Shown: positions 1 to 10,353 of the stretch, one piece after another
How the letters are laid out: the number at the start of each line of letters is the position of its first letter
Position numbering within the stretch: the first letter of the stretch is position 1
Assembly: GCA_002551355.1 (NCBI GenBank)
Contig: NTHE01000003.1
Span: 1-64,000, forward strand
DNA: 64,000 bases
Source of the DNA: Streptomyces sp. man185
GTDB lineage: Bacteria; Actinomycetota; Actinomycetes; Streptomycetales; Streptomycetaceae
Reading direction: 5' to 3'
Notes under the pieces: model-generated
Database searches by the model: none
Seen by the model: the letters and a program-made list of their open reading frames with translations, nothing else
Told to the model about the DNA's origin: nothing
Program-made: the position numbers and the translations under genes

Positions 1-153
1 GGCCCCGGCCCCGGCCCCGGCTCGGGCCCCGGCTCGGGCCCCGGCCCCGGCTCGGGCCCCGGCCCGATTCCCGGCCCGGCTTCTGGCCCCGCCCCGGTTC
101 CCGGCCCCGGCCCGTCTTCCGGCCCGCCCGAGCCTCCGCGCCAGGAGGCCTGA
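1..153 (+). CDS. C-terminal tail of a Gly/Pro-rich protein (5' end outside window)
   Basis: Reading from base 1 the frame stays open to TGA at 151-153. It encodes about 50 residues built on GP and GS dipeptides, ending in GPPEPPRQEA. Such low-complexity tails usually follow a folded or membrane domain, but nothing of that domain is inside the window, so no function can be given. The DNA is a near-perfect alternation of ggcccc and ggctcg units. Direction and stop are seen directly; that it is a real gene rather than chance open frame in very GC-rich DNA is inferred. Confidence 0.55.
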   Translation, partial: GPGPGPGSGPGSGPGPGSGPGPIPGPASGPAPVPGPGPSSGPPEPPRQEA

Positions 154-546
154 GCCCGCGTTCGCCCTGCTCTGCGTCGCCCCGGCCTGCCGCGGCCTCG
201 CCCGGCCTGTTCTCTCTCTCCGCGCCCGCCCTGCCCGTCCGCGTCAGTGCTGCTGGTGCAGCCCGCGCCCGGCCGGCGTCCGGAGCGCGATCGGCGAGGG
301 CTGCGCGGTGCTCGGCGTCGGCCCGCCCTGGCTGTGCCCGCTGGGCGTGTTCTCCCGGGTCGCCGACCGGGGCGGCGGCGGCCCTCACGGAACTGCTCGG
401 CGCCCTGCCCACTGCCGGGATCCGCGCCCCGCGCCCCGCCGCGCTCTCACCCGAACGGCCGTACGTCGACTGCGGTGCGCCCCCGTCGGTGGTCCGCTGA
501 GAGGACGCGCGCCGACCACCGGCGCACCGATCCCAGGGGGCGCGGG
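154..546. other. 393-bp stretch without a convincing gene; possible decayed ORF
   Basis: No complete gene is convincing here. One frame from about 266 to 370 gives a plausible protein-like stretch (AIGEGCAVLGV, then CPLGVFSRVAD). After the run ggggcggcggcgg another frame continues plausibly (ALTELLGALPTAGIR) to a TGA at 498-500. This looks like a short gene split by a frameshift in the G-rich run, or chance. An open frame upstream of the P450-like gene, starting at GTG 247, is Arg-rich and looks like non-coding translation. Confidence 0.3.
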
Positions 547-1599
547 ATGCCGGTCGACCGCCCCGACGCGCTGCCCGCCGCCCGTCGCCCGCACCGGATC
601 GCGGACGGGCAGCCGGGACTCCTGGCTCCGGGGGCCACCACGGACCCGTACCGGCTGCGCCTCTACCGCCTGCTGCGCACCGACTACCCGCTCGGTTACG
701 ACCCTGACCTCGGCGCCTGGCTGCTGAGCCGGTACGTGGACGTGGCCCTGGCTCTCACCGACCCCCGGTTCACCGGCTACCCGCACGACGGGGCCCCGCG
801 CGGCCGGGCCCTCGTCCCGCTCGGCCTCTGCCGGGGCAGCCTGGTCTGCGCGCCGCCCGCCGTGCCGTGGCGCATCGCCGAACCCGCCGTCGAGCGGACC
901 GCGTACGTCCTGGCCCGCCGGATCGCCGGGCGCGAGCGGGCGGATCTGGTCGCCGACTTCTGCCGGTGGCTGCCCGCCGGGGCCGCCGCCGCGGCGGCCG
1001 GGCTCTCCTACCCGGACCTGAGCACCCAGCCCCGGGTTACCCGCCACCGCGGCGGGGAAGCGGGTGACTGCTCCGGCCCCACCGCGCTCCGCGAGCACGC
1101 CCTCGCCTCGTTCCTCGCGAACATGCTGGACGACCCCGACCTGCTGGCAGCCGCCACGGCCGTCGCGACGGCCGGAGGAGCGGCCGGGGGTACAGAAGGG
1201 GAGGGTTCCGCGACGCTGCTCGGACGGGCCTGGGCCGAGACGCTGCGCCGCGATCCGCCCGTCCAGATCGTGCTGCGCCGTACCCGTACCGAGGTGGCCG
1301 TCAGCGGCGGCACGCTCCCCGCCGACGCAGCCGTCGCCTGCCTCATCGGAGCGGCGGGCCGCGACCCGGCCCGGTTCTCCGCACCCGACCGGTTCGACCC
1401 GCTGCGCGCCGACGCCGACCCGCTGCTCATCGGTCCGGCCGCCTGCCCCGCCGCCCTCCTCGGCAGGCTGGAGGCCGAACACGGCCTGCGCGCCCTGCTG
1501 ACGGCGATGCCCGGCATCCGCTGGGCCGACGGCTTCCGACCCGTGGCGGGCGGCCTGCTCACCCGCGGCCCGCGCACCCTGCTCGTACACCCGTCCTGA
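547..1599 (+). CDS. Degenerate cytochrome P450-like protein
   Basis: The 350-residue product aligns by eye with the P450 fold but is about 50 residues short. The K-helix ExxR is kept (ETLRRDPPVQ, E231-R234), and so is the following beta region (GRDPARFSAPDRFDPLR). The heme-binding stretch reads IGPAACPAALLGRLE, with Cys300 at the thiolate position but the flanking glycines and His/Arg lost. The central I-helix with its AGxET motif is not recognisable (residues 190-220 are Ala/Gly-rich). ATG 547 is chosen because AGGGGG lies just upstream and homology starts soon after; an in-frame GTG at 247 would add Arg-rich sequence. It is a P450 relative of doubtful catalytic competence. It converges on treY. 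Confidence 0.7.
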   Translation: MPVDRPDALPAARRPHRIADGQPGLLAPGATTDPYRLRLYRLLRTDYPLGYDPDLGAWLLSRYVDVALALTDPRFTGYPHDGAPRGRALVPLGLCRGSLVCAPPAVPWRIAEPAVERTAYVLARRIAGRERADLVADFCRWLPAGAAAAAAGLSYPDLSTQPRVTRHRGGEAGDCSGPTALREHALASFLANMLDDPDLLAAATAVATAGGAAGGTEGEGSATLLGRAWAETLRRDPPVQIVLRRTRTEVAVSGGTLPADAAVACLIGAAGRDPARFSAPDRFDPLRADADPLLIGPAACPAALLGRLEAEHGLRALLTAMPGIRWADGFRPVAGGLLTRGPRTLLVHPS

Positions 1600-1632
1600 C
1601 GGGCCGGACACCGGCGATGCCCCGGCCCGTCA
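1597..1632. terminator. Bidirectional hairpin overlapping both stop codons
   Basis: A perfect 11-bp inverted repeat (TGACGGGCCGG ... CCGGCCCGTCA, 14-nt loop) begins with the TGA of the P450-like gene and ends with the complement of the treY stop. It is well placed to end both converging transcripts. No T-tract is present, which is common in this GC range. Confidence 0.65.
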
Positions 1633-4002
1633 GTTCCGCACCCGCCGCAGCAACGCCACCGGCCGCTCGGCGAACAGCTCGCCCGCCGCCACCGTGCCGC
1701 CCGTGAACTCCCGGCCCGGCGAGGCCGACAGCAGGTCCCGCCAGGGGCCCTCGGCCGGCAGCTCCAGCACCGTGTCCCGCCAGCCCCCGCCCTCGGCCAG
1801 CCGCAGCGACAGCCGGGTCACCGCCGTGACCACCTCGCCCGACCGGCAGAACGCCAGCAGATGGGAGGCGGCCGGACCGGTCGCCGCCAACGGCTCGTAC
1901 GTCCCCGACTCCCCGAACGCACCCGGCAGTTCGCGGCGCAGCCCCAGCGCGGTCGCCGTCAGCGCCTGCTTCTCGTCCGGGACCTCGGGCCGCCGGAACG
2001 GCCGTCGGTTGTCCGGGTCGACCAGGGCCAGGTACTCGCGCTCCGTGCCCTGGTAGAGATCCGGCACCCCCGGCATCGTCAGCTGCACCAGCGCCGCCCC
2101 CAGCACCTGGGCCCGCACCTGCGGGGCGAGCGCGTCCGCGAACTCGGCCACCATCCGCCGGGCCGCGCCCGCCCCGTTGCCCGGCCCGGCGGCGACGAAC
2201 TCCGACACCGCGCGCTCGTACGCCGGGTCCGGCTCCGTCCAGCTGGTGAACAGGCCCGCCTCGCGCACCGCCTTCAGCAGGGCAGGCTCCAGCCGTCCGC
2301 CCAGCTCGTCGGCCGGCAGCTCCGCGCAGCCGTACGCCGACTGCCATGCGACCCAGGCCAGTTGGGGGTCCGGGGCGGCGATCGGCGTCGCCGCCGTCAG
2401 CTCCGCCACCAGCACCGCCCACCGCTCCGGGCACTGCGACAGCACCGCGACCCGGGCCCGCACGTCCGCGCTGCGCTTGGTGTCGTGGGTGGTCAGGACC
2501 GTGCCGGTGGCGGGCCAGTCGCGGGCGATCCGCGCGGCGAACGCGTGGAACTCCTCCGGTGACACGGCGGGTCGCCCCGGGTCGCCGCCCACCTCGGTGG
2601 CCGAGACCAGCGGGACGTACCGGTAGAACGCCGTGTCCTCCACCGACTTGGCGTGCAGTGCGGACGCGGTCTGCGCGAACCGGGCGCAGAAGGAGGCCTG
2701 TTGCTCGCCGCCGCCGAGCCGTCCGAGCGCCAGATCGCGTACGACGTCGACGGCCGCCGCCTCCTCCGGCACGGAGAACACCGCCTTCGCGTCCCGTACC
2801 GCCGTCTCGGTCAGCGTCTCCTCGGCGATCCGGGTAGGCGGCTCGCCCGCCGTGACGTACGGCCGGTAGACCGGGATCCGCACCAGCAGCTCCCGGATCG
2901 CCGTCCGCAGCGCCCACGGGGCGTGGTCGCGCAGCGCCGGGTCGCGCTCGCAGATCCCGGCCGCGAGCCGGGTCAGCCACGCGGTCTCGGCGGCCAGCTC
3001 GTGCGTCGCCACCCGGTACGCGGCCCGGCGCACCGTAGCCGTCCAGTCGCCGCCCCGGTCGCCGGGCGGGCCCGCGAACTCCCGGTAGCGGCCGAGCAGC
3101 TCCGCCGCGCCGGACGGGTCGGTGAACAGCCCGTCGATCCGGTGCAGCGCGTCGTACCCGGTGGTGCCCGCGACCGCCCAGTCCGCCGGGAGGTGCTCGT
3201 CGCCGGTGAGGATCTTCTCCACCACCGTCCAGCGGCCTTCGGTGGCCTCGTTGAGCCGCTCCAGATAGGCGGCGGGGGCGGCGAGACCGTCGGGGTGGTC
3301 GATGCGCAGCCCGTCCAGGACGCCGTCGCGGAGCAGTTCGAGGACCTTGGCGTGTGTGGCGTCGAAGACCTCCGGGTGCTCGACGCGGACCCCGATCAGC
3401 TCCGAAACGGTGAAGAACCGCCGGTAGTTCAGCTCGGTGCGGGCCAGACGCCACCAGCCGAGCCGGTAGTGCTGCTCCTCCAGCAGCTCCGGCAGGGGGA
3501 GGTCCGCCGTGCCGGCCCGGAGCGGGAACTCCAGGTCGTGGTAGCGCAGCACCTCGCCGTCCACGGTCAGGTGCTCCAGCTCCTGGCCGAGCGGCGCGGC
3601 GAGCACCGGCAGCAGCACCTTGTCGCCGCCCGCCGCCCAGTCGATGTCGAACCAGCGGGCGGAGGGGGAGTCCGGGCCCTCGCGCAGTACCTCCCACAGC
3701 CGGCGGTTGTGCCGGGGGGAGGCGGCCATGTGGTTGGGCACGATGTCCAGGACCAGCCCGAGCCCGTGCTCCCGGGCGGCGGAGGCGAGCGAGCGCAGCC
3801 CCTCCTCACCGCCCAGCTCCACCCGGACCCGGCTGTGGTCGACCACGTCGTAACCGTGGGTGGAGCCGGGGACCGACTCCAGGACGGGGGAGAGGTGGAG
3901 GTGCGAGACACCGAGCGCGGCGAGGTAGGGCACGGCCTTCTCGGCGGCGGCGAAGGGGAAGTCGGGCTGGAGCTGAAGCCGGTACGTGGCGGAGGGCGTC
4001 AT
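1630..4002 (-). CDS. treY: Maltooligosyl trehalose synthase
   Basis: This 790-residue GH13 enzyme converts the reducing-end alpha-1,4 bond of maltodextrins to the alpha,alpha-1,1 bond of maltooligosyl-trehalose in the cytoplasm (TreY/TreZ route). The N-terminus MTPSATYRLQL is the family signature. The barrel follows, with DIVPNHMA, then GLRIDHPDGL carrying the nucleophilic Asp, VVEKILTGDE carrying the acid Glu, and TTHDTKRSADVRAR with the third carboxylate. Length matches the family. It lies downstream of glgX on the same strand with a hairpin between them. treZ, the usual partner, is not in the window. Start ATG 4002 gives the normal N-terminus. Confidence 0.95.
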   Translation of the reverse strand: MTPSATYRLQLQPDFPFAAAEKAVPYLAALGVSHLHLSPVLESVPGSTHGYDVVDHSRVRVELGGEEGLRSLASAAREHGLGLVLDIVPNHMAASPRHNRRLWEVLREGPDSPSARWFDIDWAAGGDKVLLPVLAAPLGQELEHLTVDGEVLRYHDLEFPLRAGTADLPLPELLEEQHYRLGWWRLARTELNYRRFFTVSELIGVRVEHPEVFDATHAKVLELLRDGVLDGLRIDHPDGLAAPAAYLERLNEATEGRWTVVEKILTGDEHLPADWAVAGTTGYDALHRIDGLFTDPSGAAELLGRYREFAGPPGDRGGDWTATVRRAAYRVATHELAAETAWLTRLAAGICERDPALRDHAPWALRTAIRELLVRIPVYRPYVTAGEPPTRIAEETLTETAVRDAKAVFSVPEEAAAVDVVRDLALGRLGGGEQQASFCARFAQTASALHAKSVEDTAFYRYVPLVSATEVGGDPGRPAVSPEEFHAFAARIARDWPATGTVLTTHDTKRSADVRARVAVLSQCPERWAVLVAELTAATPIAAPDPQLAWVAWQSAYGCAELPADELGGRLEPALLKAVREAGLFTSWTEPDPAYERAVSEFVAAGPGNGAGAARRMVAEFADALAPQVRAQVLGAALVQLTMPGVPDLYQGTEREYLALVDPDNRRPFRRPEVPDEKQALTATALGLRRELPGAFGESGTYEPLAATGPAASHLLAFCRSGEVVTAVTRLSLRLAEGGGWRDTVLELPAEGPWRDLLSASPGREFTGGTVAAGELFAERPVALLRRVRN

Positions 4003-4016
4003 GGAGTCCTACGTAC

Positions 4017-4050
4017 CCCGCCCGGGGCGATCTGTGTCACCCCGGGCGGG
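4017..4050 (-). terminator. Hairpin between glgX and treY
   Basis: A perfect 11-bp stem (CCCGCCCGGGG / CCCCGGGCGGG) with a 12-nt loop lies in the 67-bp gap. It sits where glgX transcription would end and just upstream of treY, so it may end or attenuate read-through. Confidence 0.55.
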
Positions 4051-4069
4051 ACGCTCACCCTCGTCGTCC

Positions 4070-6199
<2,130 letters not shown>

Positions 6200-6592
6200 G
6201 ATGAAGACTCTTCCATTTCTGATCCGGGTTCGGCGGCTTTCCGCGGTCCTTCACTCCCCGCATATTCCCCGAAAACGCGATGCCCACCTAGGACGTCACG
6301 CGGCACGGCCGGGTCCCGGTCGCCCGGCCGGGCCGACCGGTCAACTTCGGACACTCCCGTGCCGCCCCGGACGTGCTTGCGGACCCCGTCACCCGGCGGG
6401 CGTCCGGTTCCCGCTCCGGAGCAGGGGGGCCAATCACTATGAATCCGCTCACTCCACCCGATCTCGACGCAAGGAACAAGCCTTTCGTTCAGGGGAGTTG
6501 AGAAAGTCGCCTGCGCATCGGGCTGCGTCGGATCACGCTCCCGGAGTACCCTTCCTTGATCGTTGGGTGGGGGAGTGGAAGGCGGTACGCGG
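6200..6592. other. Divergent intergenic region glgX / SAV2148-type gene
   Basis: This 393-bp region must hold the minus-strand promoter of glgX and the plus-strand promoter of the next gene. I see no clear -35/-10 pair. A 20-codon ORF (ATG 6439 to TGA 6501, product starting MNPLTPPDLDARN) has a G-rich stretch upstream, but nothing else supports it. Confidence 0.35.
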
Positions 6593-7828
6593 GTGAGCTC
6601 GGGAGGGTTCGAGCTGCCCCCAGGTGACGCAGGTCACGAGGGGGAATCGACCGATGCCCCGCCCGGGGCGGTGTCCCTCGCGCAGCCCGTGGAGATAGGC
6701 GCCGAGCTGGACTGGGGATCGGAGGCCTGGGGCGAGGTGCGGACCCGCGCCCAGCGGGCCGGGCGGGCCTATATCTGGCTGAATCTGGTCGAACAGCGTC
6801 TACGGGCCGTCGTCGCCGCGGTGCTCCGGCCCATCTACGAGCCGGTGCACGGCGAGGAGTGGGTGGTGGCCGCGGCCGGGCCGGCCGGGCAGGAGTGGGT
6901 GCAGCGCGCAGTCGCCGTGCGCGAGGTCTCGCGCCGCAAGGGCTATCTGCTCGACCCGGCCGACGACAACGTCCTCAGCTTCCTGACGCTGCCGCAGCTG
7001 CGCGAGCTGATGGTCCAGCACTGGCCGTGCTTCGAGCCGTACTTCGACGACCGGCGCGATGTCGAGCTGGCCCTGGACGAGCTCGAGGTCGCGCGGAACG
7101 TCGTCTCCCGCAACCGCGCCCTGAACGAGGCGGTCCTCGCCCAGGCGGAGCGCGCCTCGGCCCGGCTCCTGGACATCCTCGGCAGCGGGGCGGGGGTGCC
7201 CTCCGCCGACCGGCTGCCGGTGGACGCGGTGGAGGAGCTGGTCGGCGACCGGTACGCGGACGTGGTCTCCGTCCATCCCGACCGGGTCCGGCTCCAGCGC
7301 CAGCTGCCCGCCGAGGACCTGTTCGGCGGGGCGCGGCGGCTCGACGCCATCGGGATAGGCCTCAACCTGCTCGTCCAGAACTTCTCCGGCCGCCGGCTCG
7401 TGCGGCTCGCCGAGTCGGGCTGCCGGGTCCGGCTGCTGTTCATCAACCCGGCCAGCAGCGCGGTGCGCCGCCGGGAGCGGGAACTCGGCCTCAAGAAGGG
7501 CGAGCTGAGCCGCTCGGTGGAGATGAACATCCTGCACATGCGCCGGGTCCGCTCCAAGCTCCGCGACCCGGGCGCGTTCGAGATCCAGGTCTTCGACGAG
7601 ACTCCGCGCTTCACCGCCTACCTGGTGGACGGGGACGGCCCGGACGCGGTGGGCGTCGTCCAGCCCTACCTGCGCCGGGCCCGGGGCATGGAGGCGCCCG
7701 TGCTGGTGCTGCGCGGCGGGGGCAGGCGCACGGTGGTGCGGGCGGGCCAGGACAACGAGCACGGTCTCTTCGAGACGTACCGCGAGGAGTTCGAGTCGGT
7801 CTGGACGGACTCCCGCCCGGTCTCCTGA
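6593..7828 (+). CDS. SAV2148-type HEPN domain-containing protein
   Basis: The 411-residue soluble protein matches, from memory, the Streptomyces family annotated as SAV2148-family HEPN proteins. The N-terminus SSGGFELPPGDAGHEGES and the helical segment AYIWLNLVEQRLRAVVAAVL are typical. HEPN domains are often RNA-binding or RNase modules, but activity of this family is unknown to me. The C-terminal half (LDAIGIGLNLLVQNFSGRRL, then CRVRLLFINPAS) resembles the phospholipase-D-like alpha/beta regions attached to regulatory proteins, without an obvious HKD motif. GTG 6593 is chosen over TTG 6563 because GGAAGG precedes it and the family starts there. It is monocistronic. Confidence 0.75.
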   Translation: MSSGGFELPPGDAGHEGESTDAPPGAVSLAQPVEIGAELDWGSEAWGEVRTRAQRAGRAYIWLNLVEQRLRAVVAAVLRPIYEPVHGEEWVVAAAGPAGQEWVQRAVAVREVSRRKGYLLDPADDNVLSFLTLPQLRELMVQHWPCFEPYFDDRRDVELALDELEVARNVVSRNRALNEAVLAQAERASARLLDILGSGAGVPSADRLPVDAVEELVGDRYADVVSVHPDRVRLQRQLPAEDLFGGARRLDAIGIGLNLLVQNFSGRRLVRLAESGCRVRLLFINPASSAVRRRERELGLKKGELSRSVEMNILHMRRVRSKLRDPGAFEIQVFDETPRFTAYLVDGDGPDAVGVVQPYLRRARGMEAPVLVLRGGGRRTVVRAGQDNEHGLFETYREEFESVWTDSRPVS

Positions 7829-7895
7829 CGGGCCGGAGCCGGCCCGGCCGGGCCCGGCCGGCCTCCTGACCCCTCTCGCCCGGTCTCCTGACGGG
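7814..7895. repeat. 19-bp direct repeat, 63 bp apart, at a gene 3' end
   Basis: The 19-mer cgcccggtctcctgacggg occurs at 7814-7832, where it contains the stop codon of the SAV2148-type gene, and again at 7877-7895. Between them is very GC-rich, self-complementary sequence (gccggcccggccgggccc). It looks like a local duplication of the gene's 3' end; the hairpin-prone centre could act in termination. Confidence 0.6.
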
Positions 7896-7999
7896 GCGTG
7901 CGCCCGCAGGCCCCTCGGGGATGCTGTCAGTGGCCCGTGCGAAGGTGGTCATCACTCGGGGGGAGCACCACGGGGGAGCACCACGAAGGAGGTATCGGG

Positions 8000-8713
8000 A
8001 TGAGCTGGCACCAGGGCACACTGGTCGGCTTCGACCTGGAGACGACGGGGACCGACGTCGAGAGCGACCGGATCGTCACCGCCGCACTCGTCCGGCTGGA
8101 CCCGGACGGCACGGTCGCCGAGCAGCGGACCTGGCTGCTCGACCCGGGGGTGGTGATACCCGAGCAGGCCTCCGCGATCCACGGCATCGGCACCGACCAC
8201 GCCCGCAGGCACGGGGCGCGGGCCGTCTCCGCGGTCGAGGAGATCGCCCACGCGGTCGGCGAAGTGCTGCGCTCGGGGGTCCCGCTGGTGGTGATGAACG
8301 CGCGCTACGACCTCTCGCTGCTGGACCGCGAATGCCGCAGGTACGGACTGCCGTCGGTCGAGCAGCGGGTCGGCGGGGCGCCCTCGCCCGTCATCGACCC
8401 GCTGGTGATCGACAAGCACGTCGACAAGTACCGCAAGGGCAAGCGGGCCCTCCAGGCGCTGTGCGACCACTACGGGGTCACGCTCGACGGGGCACACGAC
8501 GCGAGCGCCGACGCGGTGGCCGCGGTGCGCGTGGTGCGCCGGATGGGGGAGCGGCACCGGCCCGTCGCCACCCTGCCGCCCGACGAACTGCACGCCCTCC
8601 AGGTGCGGGCGGCCGCCGAGCAGTCGGCCTCGCTCCAGGCCTATCTGCGGCGCACCACCGACCCGGCGGCCGTGGTCGAGGCGTCCTGGCCGGTGATCCC
8701 GCGCAGCCGCTGA
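8000..8713 (+). CDS. DnaQ-like 3'-5' exonuclease
   Basis: The 237-residue protein has all three motifs of the DEDDh nuclease fold: FDLETTG (Asp12, Glu14), NARYD (Asp104) and AHDASADA (His166, Asp171). These residues bind two metal ions for 3'-5' hydrolysis of DNA or RNA. It is a stand-alone domain with no polymerase or helicase part, so the substrate cannot be told from sequence. ATG 8000 has a perfect AAGGAGG at 7986-7992, 7 nt upstream. The C-terminal 45 residues are outside the core fold. It converges on the 8773-9285 gene with a strong hairpin between. Confidence 0.9.
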   Translation: MSWHQGTLVGFDLETTGTDVESDRIVTAALVRLDPDGTVAEQRTWLLDPGVVIPEQASAIHGIGTDHARRHGARAVSAVEEIAHAVGEVLRSGVPLVVMNARYDLSLLDRECRRYGLPSVEQRVGGAPSPVIDPLVIDKHVDKYRKGKRALQALCDHYGVTLDGAHDASADAVAAVRVVRRMGERHRPVATLPPDELHALQVRAAAEQSASLQAYLRRTTDPAAVVEASWPVIPRSR

Positions 8714-8744
8714 GCCGCTGAGCCGGTGGCGCCGTGGAGCCGGT

Positions 8745-8770
8745 GGCCCGTCGGCGGGTGCCGACGGGCC
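8745..8770. terminator. Bidirectional hairpin between converging genes
   Basis: A perfect 11-bp stem (GGCCCGTCGGC / GCCGACGGGCC) with a GGGT tetraloop lies between the exonuclease stop and the stop of the minus-strand gene at 8773. Confidence 0.7.
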
Positions 8771-8772
8771 GC

Positions 8773-9285
8773 TCAGAGCTTGCCGAAGATCACTCCGCGC
8801 CAGGTCCAGCCCGATGCGAGGGCGGTGTTCCGCAGAGGGTCCGTCAGCTGCGCGCTGTCGAAGCTGAACGACTCGGTCGCCTCCAGGCGGCCGCTCTCCC
8901 CTCGTCGCAGCGTGTACTGGCGCGAGATGGTCCTGCCTCCGCCACGCCCGTACGTCGCCGACGTCCTCAGCCGCGGCGGGTTCCCGACGCGGGTGACCTC
9001 CCACTGTTCCTGGACGGCACGCACCTCGGGGACGTCCTCGGCCAGCCGCATCCGGATCCGGATGGCGTGGGTCAGCCGGGACTGGACGAAGACGTGCTGC
9101 CAGGCGGGCTCGTCGATCCGCCACTCCGCCACCAGATCGGCGCCGTGCGCCGCACCGTCGGCGATGACGTAGGGGACATCCGGCCGGTTGAGACCGAGCA
9201 GGGCCGTCCGCAACTCCCCGGCCGGTCGTGGCGCCGCGCCGGCCTCGGGGTGCTTGGTTCCGGTCAGCTTGTCGAAGAATCCCAT
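8773..9285 (-). CDS. Conserved protein of unknown function
   Basis: The 170-residue protein starts MGFFDKLTGTKHPEAG, an amphipathic N-terminus of a kind often seen in small actinobacterial proteins. It has no signal peptide, membrane segment or recognisable catalytic motif. The middle (AWQHVFVQSRLTHAIRIRMR) and the end (SGWTWRGVIFGKL) look like a folded, partly beta domain. I do not recognise a family. It is convergent with the exonuclease and lies downstream of the APH-fold gene on the same strand. Confidence 0.75.
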   Translation of the reverse strand: MGFFDKLTGTKHPEAGAAPRPAGELRTALLGLNRPDVPYVIADGAAHGADLVAEWRIDEPAWQHVFVQSRLTHAIRIRMRLAEDVPEVRAVQEQWEVTRVGNPPRLRTSATYGRGGGRTISRQYTLRRGESGRLEATESFSFDSAQLTDPLRNTALASGWTWRGVIFGKL

Positions 9286-9343
9286 GAGGTCAACCTAAGC
9301 GACCGCGTAACTCGCGACCGCACCCAAGTCGTTGGGAGGCTGT

Positions 9344-10210
9344 TCAGAACGGGTACCAGCGGACCTCGGGGTCGTTCTCGCGCAGCGAGGCGACCCTGCG
9401 GCGGAATTCCGTGAGCGCCTTCGGGTTGGCCGGGGCGTGCTGGGAGACCCAGGCGCAGCTGGCCGTCTCGCGGGCGCCGCGCAGGACCGCGCACCCCTCC
9501 CACTCCCGGACGTCCCAGCCGTACGCGGAGGTGAAGGCGTTGTAGGCCGCGGGGTCGAGGCCGTAGCGGTCGCGGGAGAGGGCGAGAACGACCAGGTCGT
9601 GTTCCCGTAGATCGGCGGAGAACGTCTCCAGGTCGACCAGGACCGGGCCGCCCGGCCCGACGAGGACGTTCCGCGGGAGGGCGTCGCCGTGGATCGGACC
9701 CCGGGGGAGGTGGGGGACCAGCGCCGCGGCCGCGGCCGCGAAACCGTCGCGGCGCTCGCGGAGGTAGTCGGCGTCCGCCGGGTCGATCGTGTCCCCCGCC
9801 AGGGTCAGCCACCGCTCCACGCCGCCCAGCAGTTCGCGGCGCGGCAGGGTGAAGTCCGTCGGCGCGGGCAGCGCGTGCACCAGGGAGAGCAGCGGGGCGA
9901 GGTCGCGCGGCTCGGCGGGGCGTACGGGGTCGGGGAGCCGGTGCCACAGCGTCACGGGGTGGCCCCCGACCAGACGGGGTTCGCGCTCGGCCGCGCGGAC
10001 GGCCGGGACGCCGGACGCGGCGAGCCAGTCGGCGAGGGCCACTTCCCGCTCGGCCCGCGCGCGCAGCTCGGGGTGGCCGGTGGCGTCCCGGCCGACCTTG
10101 ATCACCAGGTCGCCGACGGCGAACACCGCGTTCTCGCCCAGCGCGAGCAGCTCCGCCGTCCCGGGGAGCCCGGCGGCCGTAAGTACCTCGCGCGCACGCA
10201 TCTCGTCCAT
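9344..10210 (-). CDS. Aminoglycoside phosphotransferase-fold kinase
   Basis: The 288-residue protein has the APH/choline-kinase fold: an N-lobe with GENAVFAVGDLVIKVGR (Lys in the ATP site), an invariant Glu region (RAEREVALADWLAASGVP), then the catalytic loop HGDALPRNVLV and the metal site VDLET, where the usual DFD/DWE is DLE. Small-molecule phosphorylation is likely. Antibiotic resistance is not implied, since most stand-alone actinobacterial members have unknown substrates. The start is uncertain: ATG 10210 matches the family N-terminus (MDEMRAREVLTAAGLP), while an in-frame GTG at 10267 would add 19 residues. Confidence 0.8.
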   Translation of the reverse strand: MDEMRAREVLTAAGLPGTAELLALGENAVFAVGDLVIKVGRDATGHPELRARAEREVALADWLAASGVPAVRAAEREPRLVGGHPVTLWHRLPDPVRPAEPRDLAPLLSLVHALPAPTDFTLPRRELLGGVERWLTLAGDTIDPADADYLRERRDGFAAAAAALVPHLPRGPIHGDALPRNVLVGPGGPVLVDLETFSADLREHDLVVLALSRDRYGLDPAAYNAFTSAYGWDVREWEGCAVLRGARETASCAWVSQHAPANPKALTEFRRRVASLRENDPEVRWYPF

Positions 10211-10353
10211 GGGTGCGATTTTCGCATCCGTGCAGGCCACCTTGACGAACCGACGGCCCGTCCGCACGATGACGGAGGCCTCCCGGGCAGCCAGAACGGG
10301 ATGAAGTACACCTCAGGCGCATCAGTGAGTTACAGGACAGAGGGGTCTTCTTC

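Noticed and set aside
385..1611. 408-codon minus-strand frame over the P450-like gene
   Set aside because: The plus-strand frame aligns with P450 landmarks (ExxR, RDPARF, Cys loop) and has a ribosome-binding site; the minus frame has none.
9344..10210. Antibiotic resistance call for the APH-fold gene
   Set aside because: Fold motifs are present, but most chromosomal stand-alone members have other or unknown substrates and no resistance context is visible.
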